A DNA stretch of 64,000 bases from Actinopolymorpha cephalotaxi. GTDB taxonomy: Bacteria > Actinomycetota > Actinomycetes > Propionibacteriales > Actinopolymorphaceae. The notes beneath the pieces were generated by a model, which worked only from the letters and a program-made list of their open reading frames with translations, was not told where the DNA came from and searched no databases. Position numbers and translations under genes: made by a program. Position 1 is the first letter of the stretch. Each line of letters opens with the position of its first letter. Location of the stretch: the NCBI RefSeq assembly GCF_013408535.1, contig NZ_JACBZA010000001.1, forward strand, positions 6,594,850 through 6,658,849, given 5' to 3'. Shown here one piece after another: positions 36,242 to 44,604 of the stretch.

Positions 36242-36979
36242 CTACTGGCGGCGAAGGGTCTGTTCCAGGCTGTACCGGTCGCCGCGGTACAGCGACCGGG
36301 CCAGCTCGACCGCACGCCCGCGTACGTCGTAGGTCACCCGCTCCACCAGCAGCGCGGGGGTGAGCGCGGGCACCTCCAGCAACGCGGCCTGCTCGCGGTC
36401 GACGACGGTGGCGCGTACCTCCTGCTCGGCCCGGTCGAGGGTGATCCGGTAGCGGGCGAGCAGCGTCTCGTACAGCGAACCCTCCACCGGCGAGTCCAGC
36501 AGGTCCGGCACGAGACCGGCCACCAGCCAGACGTCCTCCAGGCACATCGGCACCGCGTTGGCCAGCCGGAGCCGGACCAGGTGGACGAGCGGCTCGCCCG
36601 GGCTGACGCCGAGCCGCCAGCCCTCCCGGGCGCCGGCGACGACCTGCTCGGCGCGCAACAGCTTCGCCCCGGGCGCGAGGCCCCGGGTGCGCATGTCGTC
36701 GCTGAACGAGGACAGCAACTCGCGCTTGCGGATGGAGGGTTCGGCGACGTAGGTGCCCGAACCCTGGATGCGGTAGACGACGCCCTCGCCGACGAGTTGC
36801 TCGACGGCCCGGCGTACGGTCAACCGGCTCACGCCGAGGTCGGCGCACAGTTGGCGCTCGGTGGGCAGCCGCTCGTGCGGCTCGAGCCGGTCGCGGATCA
36901 GGTCGAGCAGATGTGCGCGGACCGTGGCGTACTTGGCGACCGTGCCGCCGCCGGGCTCAGTACGCTCAGCATCCGCCAC
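36242..36979 (-). CDS. GntR/HutC-family transcriptional regulator
   Basis: The protein has 245 residues. The N-terminal winged helix reads YATVRAHLLDLIRDRLEPHERLPTERQLCADLGVSRLTVRRAVEQLVGEGVVYRIQGSGTYVAEP. The C-terminal UTRA effector domain (SFSDDMRTRGLAPGAKLL, LVHLVRLRLANAVPMCLEDVWL, ELARSLYRGDRYSLEQTL) usually binds a phosphorylated sugar. Its neighbours make an amino-sugar phosphate the likely ligand. The GTG start follows AGGGAGG. It is convergent with the kinase gene and probably represses the nanE cluster. Confidence 0.88.
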   Translation of the reverse strand: MADAERTEPGGGTVAKYATVRAHLLDLIRDRLEPHERLPTERQLCADLGVSRLTVRRAVEQLVGEGVVYRIQGSGTYVAEPSIRKRELLSSFSDDMRTRGLAPGAKLLRAEQVVAGAREGWRLGVSPGEPLVHLVRLRLANAVPMCLEDVWLVAGLVPDLLDSPVEGSLYETLLARYRITLDRAEQEVRATVVDREQAALLEVPALTPALLVERVTYDVRGRAVELARSLYRGDRYSLEQTLRRQ

Positions 36980-37033
36980 GCCGATCGCCTCCCTGCCGCG
37001 TTGGTTCGCCTGCAGGGAAACCTTAGGGGCGGC

Positions 37034-37231
37034 CTAGGAGGAAGGCTGCGGCAGCTCGCACTTCACCTTGGGGTTGGCGCCCACGTAGTTGAGTGGCCCG
37101 GCGACCACGGTCAACGCGATGGTGCCGGCCTTGGCGCAGTTCTGCTCCGAGCCGCTGAAGTAGCCCCGCTGGGCGACGGCGACGACGCCGATGAGCAGCC
37201 AGATGGCCACGATGACCCCGACGATCCTCAT
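37034..37231 (-). CDS. Small conserved actinobacterial membrane protein
   Basis: The protein has 65 residues: one membrane helix (MRIVGVIVAIWLLIGVVAVAQ), then RGYFSGSEQNCAKAGTIALTVVAGPLNYVGANPKVKCELPQPSS with two Cys. Similar short proteins with YFxG...NCAKAxTIxxTVVAGPLNYxGxNPKxxC occur across actinomycetes; no function is known. AGGAG lies eight bases before the ATG. Confidence 0.75.
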   Translation of the reverse strand: MRIVGVIVAIWLLIGVVAVAQRGYFSGSEQNCAKAGTIALTVVAGPLNYVGANPKVKCELPQPSS

Positions 37232-37378
37232 GTGGTGAGCTCCTGTTCCCGGGGCGGGCAGGGGGCCCGCGGTGCCGACGAGTGGTCGATGATCCCACGC
37301 CGCGGGCACTACCGCTGAACAGCCGGCCGAAGGCCGGAACGGGAGGTTTCGGAGCCGCGGATCGGCGGTTGCCGGTGG

Positions 37379-37846
37379 TCAGCTCGCGGTGGCGGTGCGC
37401 AGTCCCCCCGGTGGGGTCCGGGTGATCGCCATGATCCGGTTCCAGGCGTTGCTGTGGGAGATCGCGAAGATCAGCCCGGCGAGTTCGGGCTCGCCGAAGT
37501 GGCGGGTCGCCTCGTCCCACACGGAGTCGGGCACCGTCTCCCCGCGGTCGGCGAGCCGGGTGGCCTCCTCGGTCAGGGCGAGCGCGGCGCGTTCGGCGTC
37601 GGAGAAGAACGGCGTGTGCCGCCAGGCGCCCACCGACCACAGCCGTTCGTCGGTCTCGCCGGCCGCCTTCGCCTGGCGCATGTGCATGTCCAGGCAGAAG
37701 CCGCAGCCGTTGATCTGGCTGGACCGGATCTTGACCAGCTCGAAGATGGCGGGCGGCAGCCCGCTCTCCCGTACGAACCTCTCCACCTGGCGCATGGCGC
37801 GGACGCCTTCCCCGGCGTGCTCCATGATGTCGATGCGGCGCTTCAT
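37379..37846 (-). CDS. AhpD-like carboxymuconolactone decarboxylase family protein
   Basis: The protein has 155 residues with the AhpD core: ELVKIRSSQINGCGFCLDMHMRQAKAAGETDERLWSVGAWR, including the CxxC pair and the following His of peroxidase-type members, and ERAALALTEEATRL later. It likely acts as a thiol-dependent peroxidase or reductase. Its ATG overlaps the stop of the ECF41 sigma gene (ATGA). ECF41 sigma factors are commonly encoded beside such a protein, which is often their sole target. Confidence 0.88.
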   Translation of the reverse strand: MKRRIDIMEHAGEGVRAMRQVERFVRESGLPPAIFELVKIRSSQINGCGFCLDMHMRQAKAAGETDERLWSVGAWRHTPFFSDAERAALALTEEATRLADRGETVPDSVWDEATRHFGEPELAGLIFAISHSNAWNRIMAITRTPPGGLRTATAS

Positions 37847-38736
37847 GGGATGCTCCTCAGCTTCTCGGGATTGCGGACGACGTCGAGTTCGGTGATCCGG
37901 CCATCGGCGATCGTCAGCCCGACGACGCTGTCCAGTCGCCCGGCGCGGTAGCGCAGCAGCCCGGGCCGGCCGTTGACCAGCACGTGCCGTTGCCGCGGCG
38001 GACCGAGACTGCGTGCCGTACGGACCAGGAAGCGGGCCACCTTCTCGGCGCCGACGACCGGCCGCCGGGCCGCGAGCACCCGGCCCCCGCCGTCGGTACG
38101 CAGGACGACGTCGGGGTCGAGCAGTTCGACCAGGGCCGCCAGGTCCATGCCCTCGCAGGCGCGGGCGAACGCGGCCACCACGTCGCGGTGTGCCTCCGTG
38201 TCCACCTCGAACCTCGGCGCGCGGGCCGCCACGTGCTTCCTGGCCCGGGCGGCGAGTTGCCGGCAGGCGGCCGGCGTACGCCCGACGGCCTGGGCCACCT
38301 CGGTGAACTCACAGCCGAACACGTCGTGCAGCACGAACGACGTGCGTTCGGCCGGGCTCAGCGACTCCAGGACGACCAGCATGGCCAGGCTCATCGACTC
38401 GTCCAGGGTCACCCGGTCGGCCGGGTCCCCGGTCACCAGCGGCTCCGGAAGCCACGGCCCGACGTACTCCTCGCGCCGTCTGCGGGCCGAACGCAGCGCG
38501 TCCACACCCAGCCGGGACACGGTGACCACGAGCCAGCCGGTGAGGTCCCGGATCGCGTCGACCTTCTCGGGGTCGGTACGGGTCAGCCGCAGCCAGGCGT
38601 CCTGCACCACGTCCTCGGCCTCGTCCAGACTGCCGAGCAGGCTGTACGCGACGCCGAGCAGGCGCGGTCGCAGGGCGGTGAACTCGGCCGCGAGCTCGTC
38701 GGTCCGGGATGCGCGAGCAGAGGTGTCGTACTCCAC
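37843..38736 (-). CDS. ECF41-type sigma factor
   Basis: The protein has 297 residues. Regions 2 and 4 are clear (LRPRLLGVAYSLLGSLDEAEDVVQDAWLRL; LESLSPAERTSFVLHDVFGCEFTEVAQAVGRTPAACRQLAARARKHV). Between and after them are the hallmarks of ECF41: WLPEPL in the linker, DGGGRV in the SnoaL-like tail and NPEKL at the C-terminus. In this group the tail both inhibits and activates the sigma factor. The GTG at 38736 begins one base after the GNAT stop codon and has no close ribosome-binding site, so translation is probably coupled. Confidence 0.88.
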   Translation of the reverse strand: MEYDTSARASRTDELAAEFTALRPRLLGVAYSLLGSLDEAEDVVQDAWLRLTRTDPEKVDAIRDLTGWLVVTVSRLGVDALRSARRRREEYVGPWLPEPLVTGDPADRVTLDESMSLAMLVVLESLSPAERTSFVLHDVFGCEFTEVAQAVGRTPAACRQLAARARKHVAARAPRFEVDTEAHRDVVAAFARACEGMDLAALVELLDPDVVLRTDGGGRVLAARRPVVGAEKVARFLVRTARSLGPPRQRHVLVNGRPGLLRYRAGRLDSVVGLTIADGRITELDVVRNPEKLRSIP

Positions 38737-38737
38737 G

Positions 38738-39361
38738 TCAGGAGGACGGTCGGGCCTCCGCCGGTGTGACAGCGGACGCGGTGCCGGTGGGGTCACCGGG
38801 ACCATCGGCGTCACCGGGGTCATCCTCGGGGTCGAGGAACTTCGACATCCACACGTCGTCGACGTACTCGCCGTCGATCAGGAACGCCGCGCGCAGGGTG
38901 CCCTCGACCACGAACCCGTGCCGTTCGTACAGCCGGCGCGCGGTCGTGTTGGTGCCGAACACCCGCAGACTGAGCTTGCGCGCACCGCGACCGCGGGCGT
39001 AGCCCTGCGCCGCGAGCAGGAGCGCGGACCCGACCCCCTGCCCACGGGCGGCCGGGGTGACCGCGAAGCCGTAGATCCCCAGCACGTGTGCGCCTTCGGG
39101 AAACGGGACCATCGGGGTGATCCGGACGTATCCGGCCAGCGAGCCGTTCGACACCGCCACCAGGTGCAGGTCGGGGGTGTTGCGGTCGTCGAAGAACGAC
39201 GTCCGGGTCTCGCCCTGCAGCGAGGGGAACCCGGACGTCGGGGTCCAGGACGCGCCGTCGATGGCGAGCAGGGCGGCGTCGTCCTCCGCGCGCGCCGGGC
39301 GGACGGTGAGGCGAGTGGGGTCGTGCTGCACCGCGCCAGCCTGCCATGCGACGTCGTTCAT
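38738..39361 (-). CDS. GNAT N-acetyltransferase
   Basis: The protein has 207 residues. LTVRPARAEDDAALLAID opens the fold; the acetyl-CoA loop is AVTPAARGQGVGSALLLAAQGYARGRGARKLSLRVFGTNTTARRLYERHGFVVEGTLR. The last 25 residues are an Asp/Gly/Pro-rich extension. The substrate is unknown; the closing pattern is like amino-acid or peptide N-terminal acetyltransferases. Its ATG overlaps the stop of the serine hydrolase gene (ATGA) and its stop is one base from the sigma gene start. Confidence 0.87.
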   Translation of the reverse strand: MNDVAWQAGAVQHDPTRLTVRPARAEDDAALLAIDGASWTPTSGFPSLQGETRTSFFDDRNTPDLHLVAVSNGSLAGYVRITPMVPFPEGAHVLGIYGFAVTPAARGQGVGSALLLAAQGYARGRGARKLSLRVFGTNTTARRLYERHGFVVEGTLRAAFLIDGEYVDDVWMSKFLDPEDDPGDADGPGDPTGTASAVTPAEARPSS

Positions 39362-40956
39362 GGTGCCTCCGGCGTGGGTGCGGACTTCGTACGGACAAGG
39401 GCCGCGACGCGGATCGTGATCAGGACCAGGCCGGTGACCGCGGCCACCCCGAGCCACAGGTGCACCGTCACCATCGACCAGAACAGCATCTCCCGGGTGA
39501 ACACCCGGCCGGCGAACCTGCCCACCAGCCAGGGCAGCCCGGCCAGCAGCACCGCCGGGACGGCCAGCCAGACCATGCCGGGAACGACCCGCCACAGCGG
39601 GCGCGTCCGGCGGCGCCGCGCCCAGGCCCCGGCGCGCAGGATCTCCCAGCAGCGGACCAGCAGGGTGAGCACGGTGAGCGCCGCCAGGGCGTACTCGACC
39701 AGCCGCATAGGCGGTTGCACCGACGCCGGCTCGCGCCCCTCGAGCTGGGCCAGCACGCCCTCGGTGATCGCGTGGTAGGGCACGAGCCCGTTGGAGGTGT
39801 TGAACATCAGCGCCACGCCGTAGCCGGTGCCGGGGACCAGCGCCTGCTCGGCGTAGTAGGTCGACAGGACGCCGTTGTGGGTCAGCCGGGGCTGTCCGCC
39901 CTCGGGCCGCTCGGCCGTCCAGCCCATCGCGTACGTCGTGGCCGCGCCACCCGGGCCGGTCGGTGCGGTCGGCCCAGGCGGCCCAGCCGGCCCGGTCGGC
40001 CCGGTCGGCGGGGTGTGCTCGGTCTCGAGGCTCGCCGCGGAGACGACCTGACGTCCGGCGTACCGGCCACGGGAGTTCTGCATCGCCAGCCAGTGGCCGA
40101 GGTCGGCGGCGGTGGACACCACCGCGCCGTTGCCGCCGAGGAAGCCGTCGGGTTCCGGCCGTACGACCGGGCGGGTGAAGGCGAGTGCGTAGCCGCGGTA
40201 CAGGCGCGGTGCGTTCGACGGGATCAGTTTCGTGTACGCGAGCAGGGTGTCGTTCATCCGCAGCGGTGTGAACACGTGCTCGCGCAGGTAGGTCGCGAAC
40301 GGCTGCCCGCTCGCCACCTCGACGATGCGCGCCGCCACGTCGTAGTTGGGATTGAAGTAGTGGAACTCGGTCCCCGGCGCACTGGTCAGCTTGGCCGTGC
40401 GCAGGCTGATGATCCGTTCGGCCAGGTCGTGCGGCGCCGGCAGCGTCTGCTCGGGGAAGCCCTGGTCGCTCAGGCCGCTGGTGTGGTTGAGGAGGTGGCG
40501 CACCGTGATCCGGGCGCCGCGCGGGTCGTCGACGGCGAACTTCGGGAGGTACGTGCGCACCGGGTCGTCCAGCCGGATCCGGCCCGCGTCCACCAGTTGC
40601 AGGACGGCCGTCGCGGTGAACGACTTGCTCACCGACCCGAGCCGGAACTGCGTGCGCGGGGTGACCGGCGTACCGGCCGAGGTGTGGCCGAAGCCGCGTA
40701 CGTGCACCACGTCCGGTCCGTGGGTGACGACCAGCGCGGCACCGGGAATGGCCTGCGCGGAGAGCTGGTTGCGCACGAACCGGTCGATCGCGGGGAAGTC
40801 GGGTGAGCCCGCGGGCGCCGCGGACGGCGAGGCCGACGCGGGGCGGGACGTGGCCCCGGCGACGACGGCCAGGGCGGCGAGGGTGAGCAGCGCGGCGAGG
40901 ATCGCGAGGGCCGCGAACACGAACACCGCGCGGGTGCCTGCCGTACGCCGGATCAC
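39358..40956 (-). CDS. Serine beta-lactamase-like hydrolase with C-terminal membrane helices and collagen-like insert
   Basis: The protein has 532 residues. A signal anchor (VFVFAALAILAALLTLAALAVV) leads to a class C beta-lactamase/esterase domain with SxxK at S108-K111 (LGSVSKSFTA), the YxN-type motif Y200-F-N202 and a later TYAMGW/HNGVLS region. Residues 316-337 are a Gly-X-Y collagen-like insert (PTGPTGPAGPPGP) in a surface loop. After about residue 410 come three or so membrane helices (LVEYALAALTVLTLLV, MVWLAVPAVLLAGLPWLVG, VHLWLGVAAVTGLVLITI). It is a membrane-tethered extracytoplasmic peptidase or esterase and heads a four-gene operon with GNAT, ECF41 and AhpD-like genes. Confidence 0.85.
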   Translation of the reverse strand: MIRRTAGTRAVFVFAALAILAALLTLAALAVVAGATSRPASASPSAAPAGSPDFPAIDRFVRNQLSAQAIPGAALVVTHGPDVVHVRGFGHTSAGTPVTPRTQFRLGSVSKSFTATAVLQLVDAGRIRLDDPVRTYLPKFAVDDPRGARITVRHLLNHTSGLSDQGFPEQTLPAPHDLAERIISLRTAKLTSAPGTEFHYFNPNYDVAARIVEVASGQPFATYLREHVFTPLRMNDTLLAYTKLIPSNAPRLYRGYALAFTRPVVRPEPDGFLGGNGAVVSTAADLGHWLAMQNSRGRYAGRQVVSAASLETEHTPPTGPTGPAGPPGPTAPTGPGGAATTYAMGWTAERPEGGQPRLTHNGVLSTYYAEQALVPGTGYGVALMFNTSNGLVPYHAITEGVLAQLEGREPASVQPPMRLVEYALAALTVLTLLVRCWEILRAGAWARRRRTRPLWRVVPGMVWLAVPAVLLAGLPWLVGRFAGRVFTREMLFWSMVTVHLWLGVAAVTGLVLITIRVAALVRTKSAPTPEAP

Positions 40957-41079
40957 GAGGGGATCCTATGCACCGCGTCCCAGCACCAGCCCGATATTTC
41001 CGGACGTTCCCTCCCAGGGGTGAGTCGTGATCGCTCGCGGGGGTTACGACGGAGCGTGGCTGCGTCATAGTGGACAGCG

Positions 41080-41772
41080 ATGGGGGCGCGACCGAAGAGG
41101 TGGCAGCGGCGGACCGGGCGACTGGTCCGGCATCCGCTGTTCGCCCGGGTGTACGCGCGACTCGCGCCGGCGATGGACCGCGCCGGGCTGGCCGGCCGCC
41201 GCCGGCAACTGCTCGCCGGGCTGACCGGCCGGGTGGTGGAGATCGGGTCCGGCAGCGGCCTGAACTTCGCCCACTACCCCGCCGACGTCGCCGGGGTGCT
41301 CGCGGTCGAGCCGGAGCCGAGCCTGCTCCGGTACGCCGTCCGCAACGCCGCCCACGCGCCGGTGCCGGTGGCGCTGGTGGACGGCACCGCCGAGCACGTC
41401 CCCGGCGCGGACGGGGCGTTCGACGCCGCGGTGGTCTGCCTGGTGCTCTGCTCCGTACCCGACCAGCGGGCGGCGCTGGCCGAGCTGCACCGGGTGATCC
41501 GGCCGGGCGGCCAGCTCCGCTTCCTCGAACACGTCCGCGCCGACGGCCGCGACCTGCGTGGCCTGCGTGGACTGCAACGTGTTCTCGACGCGACGGTGTG
41601 GCCGGCGCTGGCCGGCGGCTGCCACCTGTCCCGCGACACCCTCGCCGGCATCGAGGCGGCCGGGTTCGCCGTGAACCGGGTGGAACGGTTCCGGTTCCCC
41701 GACGGGCCGCTGCCCTCGCCCTCCAGCCCGCACATCCTCGGCACCGCCACCCGAACCGGAGGACCCCGATGA
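41080..41772 (+). CDS. Class I SAM-dependent methyltransferase
   Basis: The protein has 230 residues. SAM-binding motif I is GRVVEIGSGSGLNFAHYP, motif II LAVEPEPSLL, and post-motif FDAAVVCLVLCSVPDQRAALAELHRVIRPGGQLRFLEHV is typical of ubiE-like or phospholipid-type methyltransferases. No signal. A CATAGT sequence lies eight bases before the ATG, compatible with a leaderless start. The stop overlaps the P450 start (ATGA), so the two are made together and may modify the same small molecule. Confidence 0.87.
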   Translation: MGARPKRWQRRTGRLVRHPLFARVYARLAPAMDRAGLAGRRRQLLAGLTGRVVEIGSGSGLNFAHYPADVAGVLAVEPEPSLLRYAVRNAAHAPVPVALVDGTAEHVPGADGAFDAAVVCLVLCSVPDQRAALAELHRVIRPGGQLRFLEHVRADGRDLRGLRGLQRVLDATVWPALAGGCHLSRDTLAGIEAAGFAVNRVERFRFPDGPLPSPSSPHILGTATRTGGPR

Positions 41773-42902
41773 CTGCCGATGTGAAGAAGGTGACCAGCCC
41801 CGCCGGCGACCCGGCCTGGCTGGTCACCGGCTACGACACCGTGAAGCGGCTGCTCGCCGACCCGCGCCTCGGCCGGTCGCACCCCGAGCCCGACCGAGCG
41901 GCCCGCTTCTCCGACGCGCAGGTCCTCGGCCCCGAGGAGGCCCGGCCCACCGAGGTGGCCGAGCACCGGCAGATGCGCCGGCTGCTGGCGAAGTCGTTCT
42001 CGGCCCGCCGGCTGGCGTTGCTGCGCCCACGGGTGGACGCCGTGGTGGCCGAGCTCCTCGACGACCTCGCCGCCCGCCCGCAGCCGGCCGACTTCCACGA
42101 CGCGATCTCGTTTCCCCTTCCGGCGCTGGTGATCTGTGAGCTGCTCGGCGTTCCGTACGAGGACCGGGAGGACTTCCGCCGCTGGTCCGACGACGTGGGC
42201 GACATGACCGACGGGCAGCGCTCCGCCGCCGGGATGGCCGCCCTGCACGCGTACATGCGCGAGCTGGTCGAACGCCGCCGCGCCGAGCCGGCCGAGGACG
42301 TCCTCAGCGACCTGTTGACCGCGCAGGTGGACGGCCGTCCGGCGTACGACACCGACAGCGCGGCCCAGCTCGGCGCCGGGCTGCTGTTCGCCGGCCACGA
42401 GACGACGGTGACCGCGATCGACTCCGGCGTCGTCCTGCTGCTCACCCACCCCGAGCAGATCGCCGAACTGGACCGCGGTCCGGAGGCGGTGTCCCGGGTG
42501 GTGGAGGAGATCCTGCGGTTCGGGCTGCCCAATCCCGGCGCGGAGCAGGAGGGCGCGGCCGGCCTGCCGAGGTACGCCAACGCCGACATCGAGGTGGGCG
42601 ACGTCACCATCGCGGCCGGCGACCTGGTGGTGCTGGACCTGCGCGACGCCAACCAGGACACCGTGCGGTTCCCCGAGCCGGCGGACTTCGACGTACGGCG
42701 GACCGACAACCCGCACGTGACGTTCGGCCACGGACCGCGGTTCTGCGTGGGCGCGCCGCTGGCCCGGATCGAGCTGACCGCGTTGTTCGGGACCCTGTTC
42801 ACGCGGTTCCCGGACCTGCGGCTGGCCGTCCCGCCGGACCGGTTGCGCCCGCGCAGCCACCTGCTCACCGGCGGCTGGGCCGAGCTTCCGGTGCGCTGGT
42901 GA
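41769..42902 (+). CDS. Cytochrome P450
   Basis: The protein has 377 residues, slightly short for the family but with all key elements: I-helix AGHETT at 208-213, ExxR at 247-250 (EILR) and the haem loop FGHGPRFCVGAPLAR with Cys326. It begins abruptly with WLVTGYDTVKRLLADPRLGRSHPEP, so a little of the usual N-terminus is missing. It is a soluble bacterial P450 of the CYP105/107-like broad group and needs separate redox partners, none of which is adjacent. Coupled to the methyltransferase gene. Confidence 0.9.
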   Translation: MTADVKKVTSPAGDPAWLVTGYDTVKRLLADPRLGRSHPEPDRAARFSDAQVLGPEEARPTEVAEHRQMRRLLAKSFSARRLALLRPRVDAVVAELLDDLAARPQPADFHDAISFPLPALVICELLGVPYEDREDFRRWSDDVGDMTDGQRSAAGMAALHAYMRELVERRRAEPAEDVLSDLLTAQVDGRPAYDTDSAAQLGAGLLFAGHETTVTAIDSGVVLLLTHPEQIAELDRGPEAVSRVVEEILRFGLPNPGAEQEGAAGLPRYANADIEVGDVTIAAGDLVVLDLRDANQDTVRFPEPADFDVRRTDNPHVTFGHGPRFCVGAPLARIELTALFGTLFTRFPDLRLAVPPDRLRPRSHLLTGGWAELPVRW

Positions 42903-42984
42903 CACCGGTGACCCAAATGGGAGGTTAAGTACCTCTGCGTGAGGCAAGACAGGGGGAGAGGTCCACCGGGGAAAGGGGCGAGGG

Positions 42985-43947
42985 GTGAGCGAAGAGATCC
43001 CCGCGTTGCGGCGGGGCCCACACGGGCTGAAACGCGTCGGCGGTACGTGGGGAGAGATCCTCGCGGAGTTCCTGGGCACCTTCATCCTGATCCTGTTCGG
43101 TGACGGCGCGGTCGCGATGGCGGTCGCCGGCCTGCCCGGATCGGGGCGTACGGCCACGTCCACGACGTTCTTCGTCGGTGCGGGTGACTGGCTGCTGATC
43201 GTCTTCGGCTGGGCGTTCGCGGTGATGTTCGCGGTGTACGTCGCGGGCGGGATCAGCGGCGCGCACATCAACCCCGCGGTGACGCTGGCGTTCGCCGTGC
43301 GCCGGCAGTTCCCGTGGAACAAGGTCGGCCCCTACATCGGTGCGCAGGTGGCCGGGGCGTTCGTCGGGGCCGCGGTGATCTTCGCGGTCTACAACTCCGC
43401 GCTCAACGCCACCGACGCGGCGGAGCACACGCCGCGAGGTTCGGGCAAGGCGCTGGTGACGTTCTCGGCCTTCGCCACCTTCCCCGCGCCGTACTTCCAC
43501 GGCAGCTGGGTCGGGCCGCTGGTCGACCAGATCGTGGGCACCGCGCTGCTCCTGCTGCTGATCGTGGCCGTCATCGACAAGCGCAACCTGGCACCCGCGG
43601 GCAACATGGGCCCGCTGGTCACCGGCCTGGTGGTGGGCGCGATCGGGCTGTCGTTCGGTGCGAACGCGGGGTACGCCATCAACCCCGCCCGCGACTTCGG
43701 GCCGCGCTTCTTCGCCTGGATCGCCGGCTGGGGTGACGTCGCCTTACCGGGCTCGATACCGGGGGCGTTCAGCTGGTACTTCTGGATACCCATCATCGGG
43801 CCGATCATCGGCGGCGTGATCGGCGTGTTCGTGTACGACTACTTCATCGGCGACGTGCTCGCGGCGCGGCGGGCACAGGCCGAGGGGCCGCCGGCCGGGC
43901 GGGCCGGTGAGGGTGCGGCCGAAGGTGGGCTCGACGAGGGTTCATGA
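42985..43947 (+). CDS. MIP-family channel (aquaglyceroporin-like)
   Basis: The protein has 320 residues with six predicted helices. The two half-helix motifs are SGAHINPAVTLAFAVRR and NAGYAINPARDFGPR; the Asp after the second NPAR is the mark of glycerol-conducting members. The N-terminus begins LAEFLGTFILILFGDGAVA, and the C-terminal tail is Ala/Gly/Glu-rich. The GTG start follows a GAAAGGGG-rich stretch. A GAGGT-TAAGT-ACCTC inverted repeat at 42921-42935 lies upstream. The stop codon overlaps the convergent uridine-kinase-like gene by six bases. Confidence 0.88.
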   Translation: MSEEIPALRRGPHGLKRVGGTWGEILAEFLGTFILILFGDGAVAMAVAGLPGSGRTATSTTFFVGAGDWLLIVFGWAFAVMFAVYVAGGISGAHINPAVTLAFAVRRQFPWNKVGPYIGAQVAGAFVGAAVIFAVYNSALNATDAAEHTPRGSGKALVTFSAFATFPAPYFHGSWVGPLVDQIVGTALLLLLIVAVIDKRNLAPAGNMGPLVTGLVVGAIGLSFGANAGYAINPARDFGPRFFAWIAGWGDVALPGSIPGAFSWYFWIPIIGPIIGGVIGVFVYDYFIGDVLAARRAQAEGPPAGRAGEGAAEGGLDEGS

Positions 43948-44604
43948 ACCCTCCACCACGGCCGGGCGTTCGGGCTTGTCCAGCCGGACCACGACCTGTG
44001 CCACCCGGGCCGGCTCGGCCTCCGCGGCGTACCGGTCGTACGCCGGCAGCGTCCACCGCTGGTCGTCCGGGGTCTGCCGGGCCAGCGCGGCCGGCGACAG
44101 GTCCAGGTGCACCACGAAGTCCAACGGCAGCCAGCGCCCGAGCAGCAGCGAGCCGCTGAGCACGAGCACCCCGCCGGGCGGGACGGTCACGTAGCCGACG
44201 CGGTGCGCCCGGTCGGTGCGCGGGTTCCACAACGCGGGCAGCACCCGGCCGGTGCCGCCGGGGTCGAGGGGTTCGAGCACCTCGCGGATCAGGCCGGCGT
44301 CGTTCAGCCAGTCCTCGTACAGCACGTCCGGGTCCTCCCGGCCGCGTTCCAGCCGCAGCGACGCCGGGCGCAGGTAGTCCTCCGCCCGGACCCGCACCAC
44401 GGCCCGGCCGCGTTCGCGCAGCGGTTCGGTCAGCGCGTCGGCCCACCGGTCCGGGTGGGTCGCGGGCGCGCCGTCGACGGCCACCCGGATCCAGCCGTCG
44501 GTGTCGGCGCCGGTGCTGGTGCTGGTGCCGGGGTCGGGCAGGTTCGCGATCGTGTCGGCGAGTTCGGTGACCAGCAGGTCGGGGCTGACGGCGCGGACCC
44601 GCAT
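43942..44604 (-). CDS. Uridine-kinase-like protein with degenerate P-loop
   Basis: The protein has 220 residues. Its layout follows bacterial uridine kinase-like proteins: IRVAVDGAPATHPDRWADALTEPLRERGRAVVRVRAEDYLRP near residues 40-80, then DPDVLYEDWLNDAGLIREVLEPL, VTVPPGGVLVLSGSLLLGRWLPLDFVVHLDLS and a C-terminal RYAAEAEPARVAQVVVRLDKPERP. The Walker A position reads GAPATHPD where GPDAAGKT-type sequence is expected, so the Gly-Lys-Thr/Ser needed for phosphate binding is lost. It is probably not a kinase. It is coupled to the NrfD-like gene by a one-base overlap (TGATG), so it is part of the formate dehydrogenase operon and may be an assembly or regulatory factor. Confidence 0.65.
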   Translation of the reverse strand: MRVRAVSPDLLVTELADTIANLPDPGTSTSTGADTDGWIRVAVDGAPATHPDRWADALTEPLRERGRAVVRVRAEDYLRPASLRLERGREDPDVLYEDWLNDAGLIREVLEPLDPGGTGRVLPALWNPRTDRAHRVGYVTVPPGGVLVLSGSLLLGRWLPLDFVVHLDLSPAALARQTPDDQRWTLPAYDRYAAEAEPARVAQVVVRLDKPERPAVVEGS

